DNA of 55,144 nt from Desulfobacterales bacterium (GCA_030066985.1 JASJAN010000059.1:1-55144), one strand, 5' to 3'. Shown: positions 8,304 through 15,317, numbered from the stretch's first letter. The notes: a model not told the origin generated them from the letters alone. A program made the numbers and translations.

Positions 8304-9250
8304 TGGCTGAATTATTGGATCTTGCTTTTATCTCCGGCCTCATAGGGGCAACCATGCGCATGGCCACCCCGATCATTTTCGCGGCTCTGGGTGAGATCTT
8401 AACCGAACGGGCCGGTGTCCTGAATCTGGGAATCGAAGGCATCATGCTAATGGGTGCCATGACCGGATTTTTGTTTACGTATACAACGGGGTCCATATGG
8501 TTCGGCGTGTTTGCTGCGGCCTGTGTCGGCATGCTTTTGGGATTTCTGATGGCCTTGCTTTCGGTAAACCTGGGATTAAGCCAGCATGTTTCCGGATTGG
8601 GGATCACCCTGTTTGCAACCGGCCTGGCCATGTTCATTTATCGGCTGTATATTGGATCCCCCACTGTGCCGCCGGTAGTTGAACCGTTTAAACAGGTGGC
8701 CCTGCCGGTGCTTTCAAAGATTCCCGTGATTGGTCCGGGTCTTTTCACCCAGTATACATTGACATACATCGCCTGGCTGCTGGTCCCGGCCCTGTCGATC
8801 CTGCTGTATAAAACGACCATCGGGTTGAAAATCAGAACAGTTGGTGAAAATCCGGTGGTGGCCGACACCGTGGGGGTCAACGTAACGCTAACCCGTACCC
8901 TGTGTCTGGTTGCCGGCGGTGCCCTGATGGGCATCGGCGGGGCATTTTTAACGCTTGCACATCAGAACATGTTTCTGATCGATGTCATCGGCGGTCGCGG
9001 CTGGGTGGCGATTGCTATGGTTATTTTTGGCAACTGGAACCCCCTCAAAGCCACCATCGGCGCCCTCATTTTCGGCTTTTTAGACGGCCTGCAGCTCAGG
9101 CTCCAGAGCGTTGGGGTTGTTCTTTCTTTCCACCTGTTTTTGATGATTCCTTATTTGCTAACGATCATTGCGCTGATCGGCGTGTCCAGACGGGCTGCGG
9201 TACCGGCAGGCCTGTTAAAGCCCTATCGCCGCGAGGAAAAAGGGGGGTAA
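8300..9250 (+). CDS. BMP-type ABC transporter permease 2
   Basis: A 316-residue inner-membrane permease, partner of the preceding one. It shows the coupling motif ILTERAGVLNLGIEGIMLMG near residues 33-52 and KIRTVGENPVVADTVGVNV in the second half, both typical of the shorter permease in BMP operons. Around eight membrane segments are present. The start ATG 8300 overlaps the previous stop in ATGA; another ATG follows directly at 8303. An upstream in-frame extension lies wholly inside permease 1 and is not credible. This is the last gene of the transporter operon. The downstream gap contains AT-rich short repeats and a 29 bp palindrome. Confidence 0.94.
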   Translation: MMAELLDLAFISGLIGATMRMATPIIFAALGEILTERAGVLNLGIEGIMLMGAMTGFLFTYTTGSIWFGVFAAACVGMLLGFLMALLSVNLGLSQHVSGLGITLFATGLAMFIYRLYIGSPTVPPVVEPFKQVALPVLSKIPVIGPGLFTQYTLTYIAWLLVPALSILLYKTTIGLKIRTVGENPVVADTVGVNVTLTRTLCLVAGGALMGIGGAFLTLAHQNMFLIDVIGGRGWVAIAMVIFGNWNPLKATIGALIFGFLDGLQLRLQSVGVVLSFHLFLMIPYLLTIIALIGVSRRAAVPAGLLKPYRREEKGG

Positions 9251-9254
9251 TCAA

Positions 9255-9366
9255 TGGTTATTGGTTATTCGTTACTAGTTGAGAAAAGCGAATGCCGAAG
9301 TATTTTTATTAGATCGAAACAGCAAAAACAAATAATCAATTAACAAATAACAGATAACAAATAACT
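9255..9366. repeat. Short AT-rich direct and inverted repeats
   Basis: The gap after the permease repeats GGTTATT-like units on one side and AACAAATAAC-like units on the other (CAATTAACAAATAACAGATA, then ACAAATAACT). The two sets are roughly complementary and could fold on each other. No gene is visible. Confidence 0.45.
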
Positions 9367-9395
9367 CCTAATCAAGCGCTTAGCGCTTGATTAGG
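9367..9395. terminator. 29 bp palindrome between convergent genes, overlapping a stop codon
   Basis: The arms CCTAATCAAGCGCT and AGCGCTTGATTAGG are perfectly complementary around a single base. The stop codon of the reverse gene (9391-9393) lies inside the right arm. Its site between convergent genes suggests a bidirectional terminator, although T-tracts are poor. An operator for a regulator is an alternative, because the centre resembles LacI-type AAGCGCTT sites. Confidence 0.55.
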
Positions 9396-10386
9396 GTTTG
9401 AGGTAAGGGCGCACCTGTTTGAAAATATCCGAATGTTCGTTTTCCAGTCGCTCCAGGAACTGCGCCGAACGCACGATCGGGCTCCAGAGAGAAAAATCTT
9501 CACGTTCAAAATCCATCCCCACCGCCAGCATGTCACTGAGGGTTTCAATCAAGTGTTCTTCGGGCTTGTAGATCGAATCGCCGATATCCCCCACCCAGCA
9601 TAGCGGTGTCCCCTGGTAGCGGTCTTTCAAATCATGGTAAAAATGCTGCGTGGTGATGGTGCGCGGTTGGAGTCCCAGGTCGGTATAGGGCAAGGTTACC
9701 CCCACGGCGGCCACCTCGATAAGGGCACCGTTGAAAACCGGGATTAATTCAACGCCGTGATCACGGCAAATTTTACAGATCCCCTCCAGGCCTTCAAGGC
9801 TGGCACAAACCGGAAAAAGAAAAATCTTTTTGGGGCGGTGGTTCTTTAACGCCTCGTCAACAAAATAAGTCAATGTCTGACCCGATGCGATACATTCTTC
9901 CATAATAATCCAGGTGTCATCCGGCCACCATTCACCCACAAAGGAACTTTCCACGATGTTCCAGCCGCGAAAACCATCATTGTCTTCTACCCGGGTGAGC
10001 TTAATATAAGTGGTGTCCAGAAGACCAGACCGCTGCAACGGCGGATTGGCATCCAGAAGATCAAGCGGGCGACCGCCCCACAGGATCACATACTGGGCCA
10101 CCTTGCCATCGAACATTCTTTCAAACAGGCGAATCATATCGTGACCCACCTCTTTGATCATCAAAAATTTTTCCGGCCCGCAGGCCTGACGGTTGAGCAG
10201 AAACTCCTCCCCGGCTCCCCGGCCTGGGAAATCAACCACGTAAATTCGCTCCGGCAGGCATCGATCACGGAAGGCCTCGTGTTGCGTAATGGACTTTACC
10301 AGCCAGATGTCCTTGCCTGCACGCGACATGACGATTTCACCAACATCTTCCAGATAAATTCGGTCGGCAGCGGTATCCTGTATCAT
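9391..10386 (-). CDS. Phosphoribosyltransferase-like protein
   Basis: A 331-residue cytoplasmic protein with one clear type I phosphoribosyltransferase signature near residues 158-171 (TWIIMEECIASGQT). It has the hydrophobic strand, acidic pair and SGQT loop that bind PRPP, but the acidic pair is Glu-Glu rather than the usual Asp-Asp. Upstream there is YVILWGGRPLD, and downstream FLFPVCASLEG and VGDIGDSIYKPEEH. It is much longer than simple base salvage enzymes (about 180-220 residues), so it carries extra domains I do not recognise. AAGGAG stands 7 bases before the ATG. It lies convergent to the nucleoside-type importer, which makes a role in base or nucleoside metabolism plausible. Fold call moderate; substrate unknown. 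Confidence 0.6.
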   Translation of the reverse strand: MIQDTAADRIYLEDVGEIVMSRAGKDIWLVKSITQHEAFRDRCLPERIYVVDFPGRGAGEEFLLNRQACGPEKFLMIKEVGHDMIRLFERMFDGKVAQYVILWGGRPLDLLDANPPLQRSGLLDTTYIKLTRVEDNDGFRGWNIVESSFVGEWWPDDTWIIMEECIASGQTLTYFVDEALKNHRPKKIFLFPVCASLEGLEGICKICRDHGVELIPVFNGALIEVAAVGVTLPYTDLGLQPRTITTQHFYHDLKDRYQGTPLCWVGDIGDSIYKPEEHLIETLSDMLAVGMDFEREDFSLWSPIVRSAQFLERLENEHSDIFKQVRPYLKP

Positions 10387-10478
10387 GGGATTGCTCCTTT
10401 TTAAGGTAGCGCGTCAATGAAGAAGAAAAATGTCGGGCAGGAATATAGGATAAAGATGCGGAAGTGTCAAACCAGAAA

Positions 10479-10516
10479 AAAAAGGCAAGCCTTCCAGAAT
10501 GAAGGCTTGCCTTTTT
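10479..10516. terminator. Strong bidirectional terminator between the csp and phosphoribosyltransferase-like genes
   Basis: A 14-pair perfect stem (AAAGGCAAGCCTTC, 10481-10494, with GAAGGCTTGCCTTT, 10501-10514) has a 6-base loop and is flanked by A and T runs on both sides. It terminates csp copy 2 on the minus strand and could also stop plus-strand transcripts. Confidence 0.9.
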
Positions 10517-10533
10517 CAGATAAAAGTGCTTGG

Positions 10534-10734
10534 CTAAACTACTTTAACATTGACAGCATGTGCACCCTTGGGTCCCTCCTCTATTTCAAAAGTAACCTGG
10601 TCACCTTCGTTGAGAGACCTGAATCCTGCTGCATCGATTCCGGTGTGATGGACAAATACATCCGGACCATCTTCCTGCTCGATGAAGCCATAACCTTTGC
10701 GGTCATTAAACCATTTTACAACACCATTTGCCAC
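10534..10734 (-). CDS. Cold-shock domain protein (CspA family), copy 2
   Basis: A 66-residue cold-shock domain with RNP1 KGYGFI and RNP2 VFVHH, and the same [15 protein letters not shown] core as copy 1. It is an RNA-binding chaperone of the cytoplasm. The promoter, leader blocks and spacing mirror those of copy 1 at 3475-3675. The ribosome site is weaker here (a GGGGG run about 8 bases before the ATG). It sits alone between its terminator at 10479-10516 and its leader. The two copies probably respond to the same signal through the shared leader. Confidence 0.97.
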   Translation of the reverse strand: MANGVVKWFNDRKGYGFIEQEDGPDVFVHHTGIDAAGFRSLNEGDQVTFEIEEGPKGAHAVNVKVV

Positions 10735-10771
10735 TGTGACACCCCCTTTGTTTCAGTAATTACCGTAGTCC

Positions 10772-10833
10772 CATACTTCAGGATGCCACCCGGTCGAATG
10801 GATCTTTCCTGCAGAATGAAACCAGCCGTCAAT
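10772..10833 (-). promoter_or_regulatory. Conserved 5' leader blocks of csp copy 2
   Basis: The blocks at 10814-10833 (containing GGTTTCATTC) and 10772-10789 (TGGCATCCTGAAGTATG) match csp copy 1. Their distances to the coding start, 99 and 38 bases, are exactly the same, while the sequence between them has diverged. Confidence 0.7.
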
Positions 10834-10859
10834 CAAGACAGACTATGATCTATGTATAA

Positions 10860-10889
10860 ATTATAAATTCTTTTTCCCATCAAAATCAA
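10860..10889 (-). promoter_or_regulatory. Sigma-70 promoter of csp copy 2
   Basis: Minus strand: -35 TTGATT (10884-10889), 18-base spacer, perfect -10 TATAAT (10860-10865). It would start an mRNA with a leader of about 120 bases. Confidence 0.65.
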
Positions 10890-11298
10890 GCACTTTATTC
10901 AATTGAGTTTATGCCAGCGGCCATCAAACCACTTGTATATACAGGTTTTTCAGGCCAGCGCTCAGCAATGGGTAAGCGCTTACCTAACGTTTGACCATTT
11001 TTTTTCACACACTTTATATCGCCGGCCTCAAGAGTCTATATAAATACTTTAAATTATTTTAAATTTTTTTATTTCCAAATAATCGTCTATTTTTGCATGG
11101 ATATTGCAGCCCTGATTAAAACAAAGCCCTGAGCGCGTTGACGTTTCCAAGTTGGATCCGTTTTCGCCTCCTGAGGAATTGTTCAAACAAGCCACATATC
11201 CGCCCCAATGCCTGCCCACTAGCAGTTTTTTTGTAAGATTTCAGTGCCGGGTTCTCAAAACCCGCAATCAACTGTATTTATTATAAATCGTCGTTACA
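10890..11298. promoter_or_regulatory. Intergenic region with a 14 bp perfect palindrome
   Basis: GGTAAGCGCTTACC at 10971-10984 is a perfect palindrome of the size and shape of a LacI-family operator. No LacI-type regulator gene is in the window. The rest of the roughly 400 bases is AT-rich and shows no supported gene. Confidence 0.4.
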
Positions 11299-11511
11299 AT
11301 GATTTGTACCGGAGCAATGTTTGTGCGTAAAGCCGACAAAAAGACAACAGCGCTAGAACACGAGCAGCCAAAAACGCAATTAGAAGAAGCGCCAGTCGAA
11401 AGAAGAAACGGTCGCGACCGCAGAAAAGGAACGGATCGGCGAAGCGGTTTTGACCGCCGACGGGAAATAGATCAAAAAGCAGTTGTACGAAAAAACGTTA
11501 CTCGGGAGTGA
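11299..11511 (+). CDS. Small Arg-rich protein with RRxGxDRR repeats
   Basis: A 70-residue basic protein whose core is a run of RRxGxDRR-like units: ERRNGRDRRKGTDRRSGFDR near residues 34-53. Such runs occur in small proteins and linkers near PilZ or signalling domains in many proteobacteria; their function is not known to me. The start is uncertain. ATG 11299 has no ribosome site, while ATG 11317 has GGAG only 2 bases away and a GTG at 11323 has it at better spacing. It precedes a possible PilZ-like gene by 85 bases, so the two may be linked. The low-complexity composition could also be a chance reading frame, hence the modest confidence. Confidence 0.5.
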   Translation: MICTGAMFVRKADKKTTALEHEQPKTQLEEAPVERRNGRDRRKGTDRRSGFDRRREIDQKAVVRKNVTRE

Positions 11512-11596
11512 ATCTTTGCGTCATCCGGACTGATCATAAGTTAATCAAGTCCTAACAAAAGATTGACAATTAAGCGTAACACTAGAAAGGAGCACC

Positions 11597-12016
11597 ATGG
11601 CCCAACACCTAATTAGCAGCAATCGGTTTGAAAATAAATATCGGCACCTGCGAAAGGCTGACGGTCATCTGAGAGCTGAAATAAAGATCAGCCGCAATGA
11701 TTTGGGATACCAATTCAAGTTGCAGGAAATCGATGATCATCGAGGCAGCTTTTTTATCAGTGCAAATTCCGCTGTGTTAAACATCCTGAATGTCGGCACT
11801 GTTTTGGATATGAAATATTGGACCGCTGAAAAAACCAGACTCGTCAAATATGTTAGCGCCCAAATACAGGACATTACCCGACAGCAGCATGAGCCATTTA
11901 AAGGCCATTATAAAGTCGGCTTATCCATTTTGAAAACCAAGGGGCTAAAACGGATCAACCCCACGAATCGTTTGCTCAAAGCAAGGGCAGAAGCCGAGAC
12001 TTTACTGTCGGCCTGA
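11597..12016 (+). CDS. Hypothetical cytoplasmic protein, possibly PilZ-like
   Basis: A 139-residue soluble protein with AAAGGAG 6 bases before its ATG, so translation is well supported. The segment from about residue 55 to 116 (GSFFISANSAVLNILNVG, then VLDMKYWTAEKTRLVKYV and GHYKVGLSILK) has the strand spacing of a PilZ beta-barrel. However, the RxxxR and D/NxSxxG c-di-GMP motifs are not evident. It could therefore be a non-binding PilZ relative or another small barrel. It follows the RRxGxDRR protein. No signal peptide or membrane segment is present. I make no claim of c-di-GMP binding. Confidence 0.55.
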   Translation: MAQHLISSNRFENKYRHLRKADGHLRAEIKISRNDLGYQFKLQEIDDHRGSFFISANSAVLNILNVGTVLDMKYWTAEKTRLVKYVSAQIQDITRQQHEPFKGHYKVGLSILKTKGLKRINPTNRLLKARAEAETLLSA

Positions 12017-12141
12017 TCAGATGCGGTCATACAGGATGAAAGTGATGATTCCATAACGCCTTAAGAGGGCGGGAAATACGCTTCGATGCATCGTTCTGTT
12101 GTTGTGCACTGTAGTCAAGTTTGTTTGAAGGGGGGATTACC

Positions 12142-12273
12142 ATTACTAAGATATTTCTCATTGCCGTCATTATTGCCGCAATATGTTGCTTAGCGGCCGC
12201 GATTGCCTGTTTAATTTCAGCAGCCCGAGAAATAGAATTGCCTGATATTGAAGATATCGAGATAGGAGAATAA
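12142..12273 (+). CDS. Small membrane protein with an apparent AUU start
   Basis: A 43-codon frame that encodes a single membrane helix (IFLIAVIIAAICCLAAAIAC) followed by an acidic tail (REIELPDIEDIEIGE). GAAGGGGGG ends 6 bases before an ATT codon at 12142, which is ideal ribosome-site spacing, but there is no ATG, GTG or TTG at that place. The only in-frame conventional alternative is TTG 12121, with no ribosome site. AUU is a known but rare start (infC, pcnB), linked there to control by IF3. A hairpin at 12304-12343 follows the stop. It lies between the PilZ-like and outer-membrane barrel genes. The composition is strongly protein-like; the start is inference. Confidence 0.5.
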   Translation: MTKIFLIAVIIAAICCLAAAIACLISAAREIELPDIEDIEIGE

Positions 12274-12303
12274 CAAACAGAAGGATTAGCTTCAATTTTC
12301 ACT

Positions 12304-12343
12304 CTGGTGCAGATACCCTGATTGCAGACGGTTTCTGCACCAG
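12304..12343 (+). terminator. Hairpin after the small AUU gene
   Basis: CTGGTGCAGA (12304-12313) and TCTGCACCAG (12334-12343) form a perfect 10-pair stem with a 20-base loop. There is no T-tract, so it may be a stability or attenuation element rather than a classic terminator. Confidence 0.45.
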
Positions 12344-12445
12344 GGGACAGTGGCAGTATTTGCATTTGATGCCCTTTCTATATTCTTGACGGATCGCGTT
12401 ATTGTCTGTTAGGACTTATTCTCGAGTACCCAACAGGAGGATGCG

Positions 12446-13030
12446 ATGCGCAAGACCCTCATATTTTTCAGCGTGTTAGTCGGTATTTTAACGATCACAT
12501 TCAATTCAGCAGCAGAGGAAAAGCACGGCCGGTTTTATGCGGGCGCCGGTGCAAGCTATGTTCGCGAATATTTTGATGACGGCGATTTGAAGGGGCTTCC
12601 CGGCAACTCCAGTATTGATAATTCATGGGGGTTTAACCTTTTTGCCGGCTATTGGTGGCTCAAACATGTCGGCATTGAGGCCAACTACAACTGGTATGAT
12701 GATTTTGACGGAGAGGCGGCGAATAACAGGAATCTTGATGTTAGCATTTGGACGGCGATGCTGGATGTGCGCGTCTTCTCTCCATCCCTGTGGCAAGACC
12801 GGATATTCCCATATGTGAGGCTCGGGGGCGGATGGATGGATGTTGAAGTCGATGCCAGCAATTTTAATTCAGACGAATCCGATTGGGCATACAATGTCGG
12901 CCTTGGGGTAGATGTTTTTGTGGCGCACCAACTGAGTGTCGGTCTTGACGGCAAGCACGTGTGGGGAACCGGCGATGTATCGGATTTCAACCATATGACA
13001 TTTACACTAAGGGCAGCGTACCATTTTTGA
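12446..13030 (+). CDS. Outer-membrane beta-barrel protein (OmpA/OmpW-like, porin family)
   Basis: A 194-residue exported protein. The signal peptide is residues 1-23 (TLIFFSVLVGILTITFNSAA). The mature part consists of alternating strands with aromatic girdles (GRFYAGAGASYVREYF, WGFNLFAGYWWLKHVGIEAN, YVRLGGGWMDVEVDA). It ends in FTLRAAYHF, and the terminal Phe is the classic signal for BAM-dependent insertion. Size and layout fit an eight-stranded outer-membrane barrel. AGGAGG lies 5 bases upstream of the ATG. Its last codons are copied into a direct repeat at 13228 by duplication of the structured repeat that follows. Confidence 0.85.
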   Translation: MRKTLIFFSVLVGILTITFNSAAEEKHGRFYAGAGASYVREYFDDGDLKGLPGNSSIDNSWGFNLFAGYWWLKHVGIEANYNWYDDFDGEAANNRNLDVSIWTAMLDVRVFSPSLWQDRIFPYVRLGGGWMDVEVDASNFNSDESDWAYNVGLGVDVFVAHQLSVGLDGKHVWGTGDVSDFNHMTFTLRAAYHF

Positions 13031-13228
13031 GTTTTGCATGAAAATAGATAAGAATTTTTAATTCAGGTCTAAGCGGATAATTCCTTTTTTATTTCTTATC
13101 TATTTTCACCCGTTGGGCGCGTCGCAGACTTTCATCTGATGCGTTATTCAGTGCGAAGCATAGATCACTATTACTTCGCACTGAAGTGCCTTGCATATGA
13201 ATGCCTGCAACCCGTGCAAAAATCAAAA
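13025..13228 (+). repeat. Structured repeat element, copy 2
   Basis: The element overlaps the stop codon of the barrel gene. Outer stem: 13025-13038 (TTTTGAGTTTTGCA) with 13215-13228, one mismatch. Hairpin A: 13039-13054 with 13093-13108, a perfect 16 bp repeat. Stem B starts GCAG (13124) and closes at CTGC (13205-13208), with internal mismatches. Hairpin C: 13147-13158 with 13174-13185, a perfect 12 bp repeat (TTCAGTGCGAAG), with an apical ATAG/CTAT pair. Invariant blocks TTTTCACCC, GGCG, GCGTTAT, GCCTTG and CGTGCAAAA match the other copies. Confidence 0.88.
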
Positions 13229-13290
13229 CCATTTTTGAGTTTTGCATGAAAATAGATAAGAATTTTTAATTCAGGTCTAAGCGGATAATT
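13228..13290 (+). repeat. 63 bp exact direct repeat: truncated tandem copy of the structured repeat
   Basis: Bases 13228-13290 are identical to 13020-13082, including the last codons of the barrel gene and the 5' arm of hairpin A. The offset is 208 bases, the length of one element. This shows a tandem duplication of the whole unit with later loss of the rest of the second copy. Confidence 0.92.
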
Positions 13291-13338
13291 TCTCTTTTAT
13301 TTTTAAATGCATCCATAATGAAGATTTGAGGAATGATG

Positions 13339-13671
13339 ATGAGAGGCATCGTAAACGTTATGTCGGGCATCTGCGGCATGATCACAGAGATCCGCGCCAC
13401 TTCGCAAGTTTCATCGGGTATGGTGAATCTGGATATAAACACCAGATGTGAAAGTATCAAGGCATTGGCCGGAGAATTAAAGGTGGTCAATCCAGAGGAA
13501 GAGATGTCGTTTGATGGTGATGGGCCCAAAACGCTGCGGATGGCGGCAAAGCACTGCAAGCATACCGCCTGTCCGGTACCATCGGGTATTATCAAAGCAA
13601 TCGAAGTGGCATCCGGCAAGGCGCTGCCGAAAGATGCGCGTATCACAATTGCCCGGGAAAAAGATGATTAG
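13339..13671 (+). CDS. Conserved hypothetical protein with four cysteines (DUF6951-like)
   Basis: A 110-residue cytoplasmic protein with the cysteine pattern ICG (Cys12), TRCES (Cys37), HCKHTACPVP (Cys73, Cys78). This suggests a metal site or an iron-sulfur-like cluster. The closing segment PSGIIKAIEVASGKALPKDA and the general arrangement recall a small family I know as DUF6951, found in anaerobic bacteria and archaea; I hold that name loosely. Three ATGs occur in a row (13333, 13336, 13339); GAGGA at 13328-13332 gives the right spacing only for 13339. The stop abuts the next gene's ATG with no gap, so the two form a coupled pair. Confidence 0.65.
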   Translation: MRGIVNVMSGICGMITEIRATSQVSSGMVNLDINTRCESIKALAGELKVVNPEEEMSFDGDGPKTLRMAAKHCKHTACPVPSGIIKAIEVASGKALPKDARITIAREKDD

Positions 13672-13866
13672 ATGACGTATAATTTTGATCCGGACAGGTG
13701 GTACGATGATGAGCGCGGTATACTGGATGTCCGCCGCAAAGCCGGGAAAATAAGCAAACAGGAATACGAAGCTGCTCTAACAGCTCTTGAACGCCGTTAT
13801 GACCGAATGCTGCAGCACCTGGACGGCATCTACCAAATCCCCAAACCACCGCGAAACGTTAACTGA
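13672..13866 (+). CDS. Small conserved hypothetical protein, coupled to the upstream gene
   Basis: A 64-residue acidic/basic soluble protein. It starts at the base after the preceding stop (TAGATG), so it is probably translated by re-initiation. The middle (KISKQEYEAALTALERRYDR) is predicted helical. The N-terminus FDPDRWYDDERG and C-terminus IPKPPR are Pro/Trp-rich and look like recognition tails. I do not recognise a family. Its tight coupling to the four-cysteine protein suggests the two act together. It converges with the fibronectin-like gene. Confidence 0.6.
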   Translation: MTYNFDPDRWYDDERGILDVRRKAGKISKQEYEAALTALERRYDRMLQHLDGIYQIPKPPRNVN

Positions 13867-13869
13867 GAT

Positions 13870-14373
13870 TTAACCTTTTCCGCCGGCTTGCTTCTGCTTT
13901 TCAGCGGTTTCAAATCCGGCTTCAGATGGCCCAATATTGCCTTGACGGATGGATTCAATCGCTTCGGACAGCCGGATCGGTTCAACTTTCACAGACTCAT
14001 CATCCTGCAGGCTTGTCAGATAATAATCCACGTCGTCATCGCCGGCGGATGTGATACCGAAATCATCCAACTTTTGCAGATACAAATCATCCGGGGCCTT
14101 TGGCACGTTAAACTGATAGGGGGCTACCAGCGTTGTCATATCGGATTCATTTCCCAGTTCATCCAGGGCGGTAATACCAAAAACAATCGGCCCGCCTTCG
14201 GGTTTAAAGGAATCCACATCATCAGGCAGGACGATTTCGGTAATATTTCCCAGGGCGGCGCACTTGGAATCGTAATTGACTTCACTGTTTTCTGACCAGT
14301 AAAGTTTATATCCAACAACCTGGGCGGAATCGGATGCTGTCCACCTGAGCCTTCGTTTCTTAATTTTGGCCAT
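13870..14373 (-). CDS. Fibronectin type III-like domain protein
   Basis: A 167-residue protein. Residues about 5-90 resemble a fibronectin type III beta-sandwich: LRWTASDSAQVVGYKLYWSE, then IVFGITALDELGNESDMT. The second half is acidic and apparently unstructured (DDFGITSAGDDDVDYYL). No signal peptide is present, so it seems cytoplasmic. I start at ATG 14373, with AAGGAG 7 bases upstream, and reject an in-frame upstream extension of 24 codons. It lies downstream of the orphan parA on the same strand, about 230 bases away. Whether they share a transcript is not clear. Fold call moderate; role unknown. Confidence 0.65.
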   Translation of the reverse strand: MAKIKKRRLRWTASDSAQVVGYKLYWSENSEVNYDSKCAALGNITEIVLPDDVDSFKPEGGPIVFGITALDELGNESDMTTLVAPYQFNVPKAPDDLYLQKLDDFGITSAGDDDVDYYLTSLQDDESVKVEPIRLSEAIESIRQGNIGPSEAGFETAEKQKQAGGKG

Positions 14374-14600
14374 GCTAATGCTCCTTAACATTGAGAACCC
14401 ATGACATCCGGTTTTTGGGCAACCATATCCTCCGGAGGTCGGCAAGCCCTTGATTGGGGCTTTCTTCGACAGGTCCCACTCCGGCCAATGGCTTTGTCCG
14501 GTTTAGCGGTTGACAAGCTTAAGCATCAACCCTCAGATCCGTTGCTCCTTGTGGATTTGATGAGCACTGCGTTGATTGGTTTACAGAAGCGTTGTCAGGG

Positions 14601-15317
14601 TCAGCTATACCCGTCACTCCAGAACGGCTTGTTACCATAAGCATTATGAGGAGCTGTCTGATGCTCTGGCTCTTCAGCTTGAGGCGGCTGGTTAGCCTCC
14701 AAAAGTGTCAATTCTTCACAGAGGTTTTCAATTTCATTGGCCGCTTTGCTGCCGGGCGCATACTGCATAACTGATACACCGGAGGTCATGGCATCGATAT
14801 AGGCAACTCGCTGGCACAACTCTGTATCCAGGATATCCATATCAAAAACCCCCAGTGACTGTCGTGCTTGACGCCCCACCCGTGTTCCCGGGATTTTTCG
14901 ATTGATCAGAAGCTTGACATTCAGATCTGGATTTTCTTCCTTGGCACTGTCAATCATTTCCAAGGTCCCCTTGCAGGACCAGATATCCAGCGAACTGGGG
15001 CTTAACGGAATAATGGAAAGTTGTGCAACTTCTAAAATGGACCTGGTGATGTGGCCGCTGGCCGGCGGCGCATCGATGACCAGGTAATCATACTCCTGGG
15101 TGAGTGCTTCGATTTCTTCTCTGGTGATCGGCTCCGGATGATGCAGCACTTCAAAAGCGGTGTTGTTTTCAACGGCGTGCCATTGGGTGGCACTGCCTTG
15201 CGGATCTGCGTCAATAAACAGCAGCTTGAAATTTTTTCTTTTCAGGCTGGCAGCAAAGTTGATTGCAGAAGTGGTTTTGCCGACGCCCCCCTTCTGGTTC
15301 ACAAAACTAACAATCAT
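14601..15317 (-). CDS. Orphan ParA/MinD-family P-loop ATPase
   Basis: A 238-residue cytoplasmic ATPase of the ParA/Soj group that positions DNA or protein cargo. The deviant Walker A is QKGGVGKTT (residues 8-16) with the signature Lys. Walker A' follows as LLFIDADPQGSATQW, and Walker B as YDYLVIDAPPAS. The last ~35 residues (rich in Q, E, P, H) form a tail beyond the usual domain. GAGAGGAGAGA precedes the ATG. No parB gene or centromere-like repeat is adjacent, so it is an orphan. Orphan ParA-like ATPases often place chemoreceptors, flagella, carboxysomes or plasmids; the cargo here is unknown. The fibronectin-like protein downstream is a possible partner. Confidence 0.9.
   Translation of the reverse strand: MIVSFVNQKGGVGKTTSAINFAASLKRKNFKLLFIDADPQGSATQWHAVENNTAFEVLHHPEPITREEIEALTQEYDYLVIDAPPASGHITRSILEVAQLSIIPLSPSSLDIWSCKGTLEMIDSAKEENPDLNVKLLINRKIPGTRVGRQARQSLGVFDMDILDTELCQRVAYIDAMTSGVSVMQYAPGSKAANEIENLCEELTLLEANQPPQAEEPEHQTAPHNAYGNKPFWSDGYS

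Noticed and set aside
12027-12365. Reverse 112-codon frame overlapping the AUU small gene
   Set aside because: Its composition is not protein-like and no ribosome site is present; the plus-strand frame has a membrane helix and ideal ribosome site.
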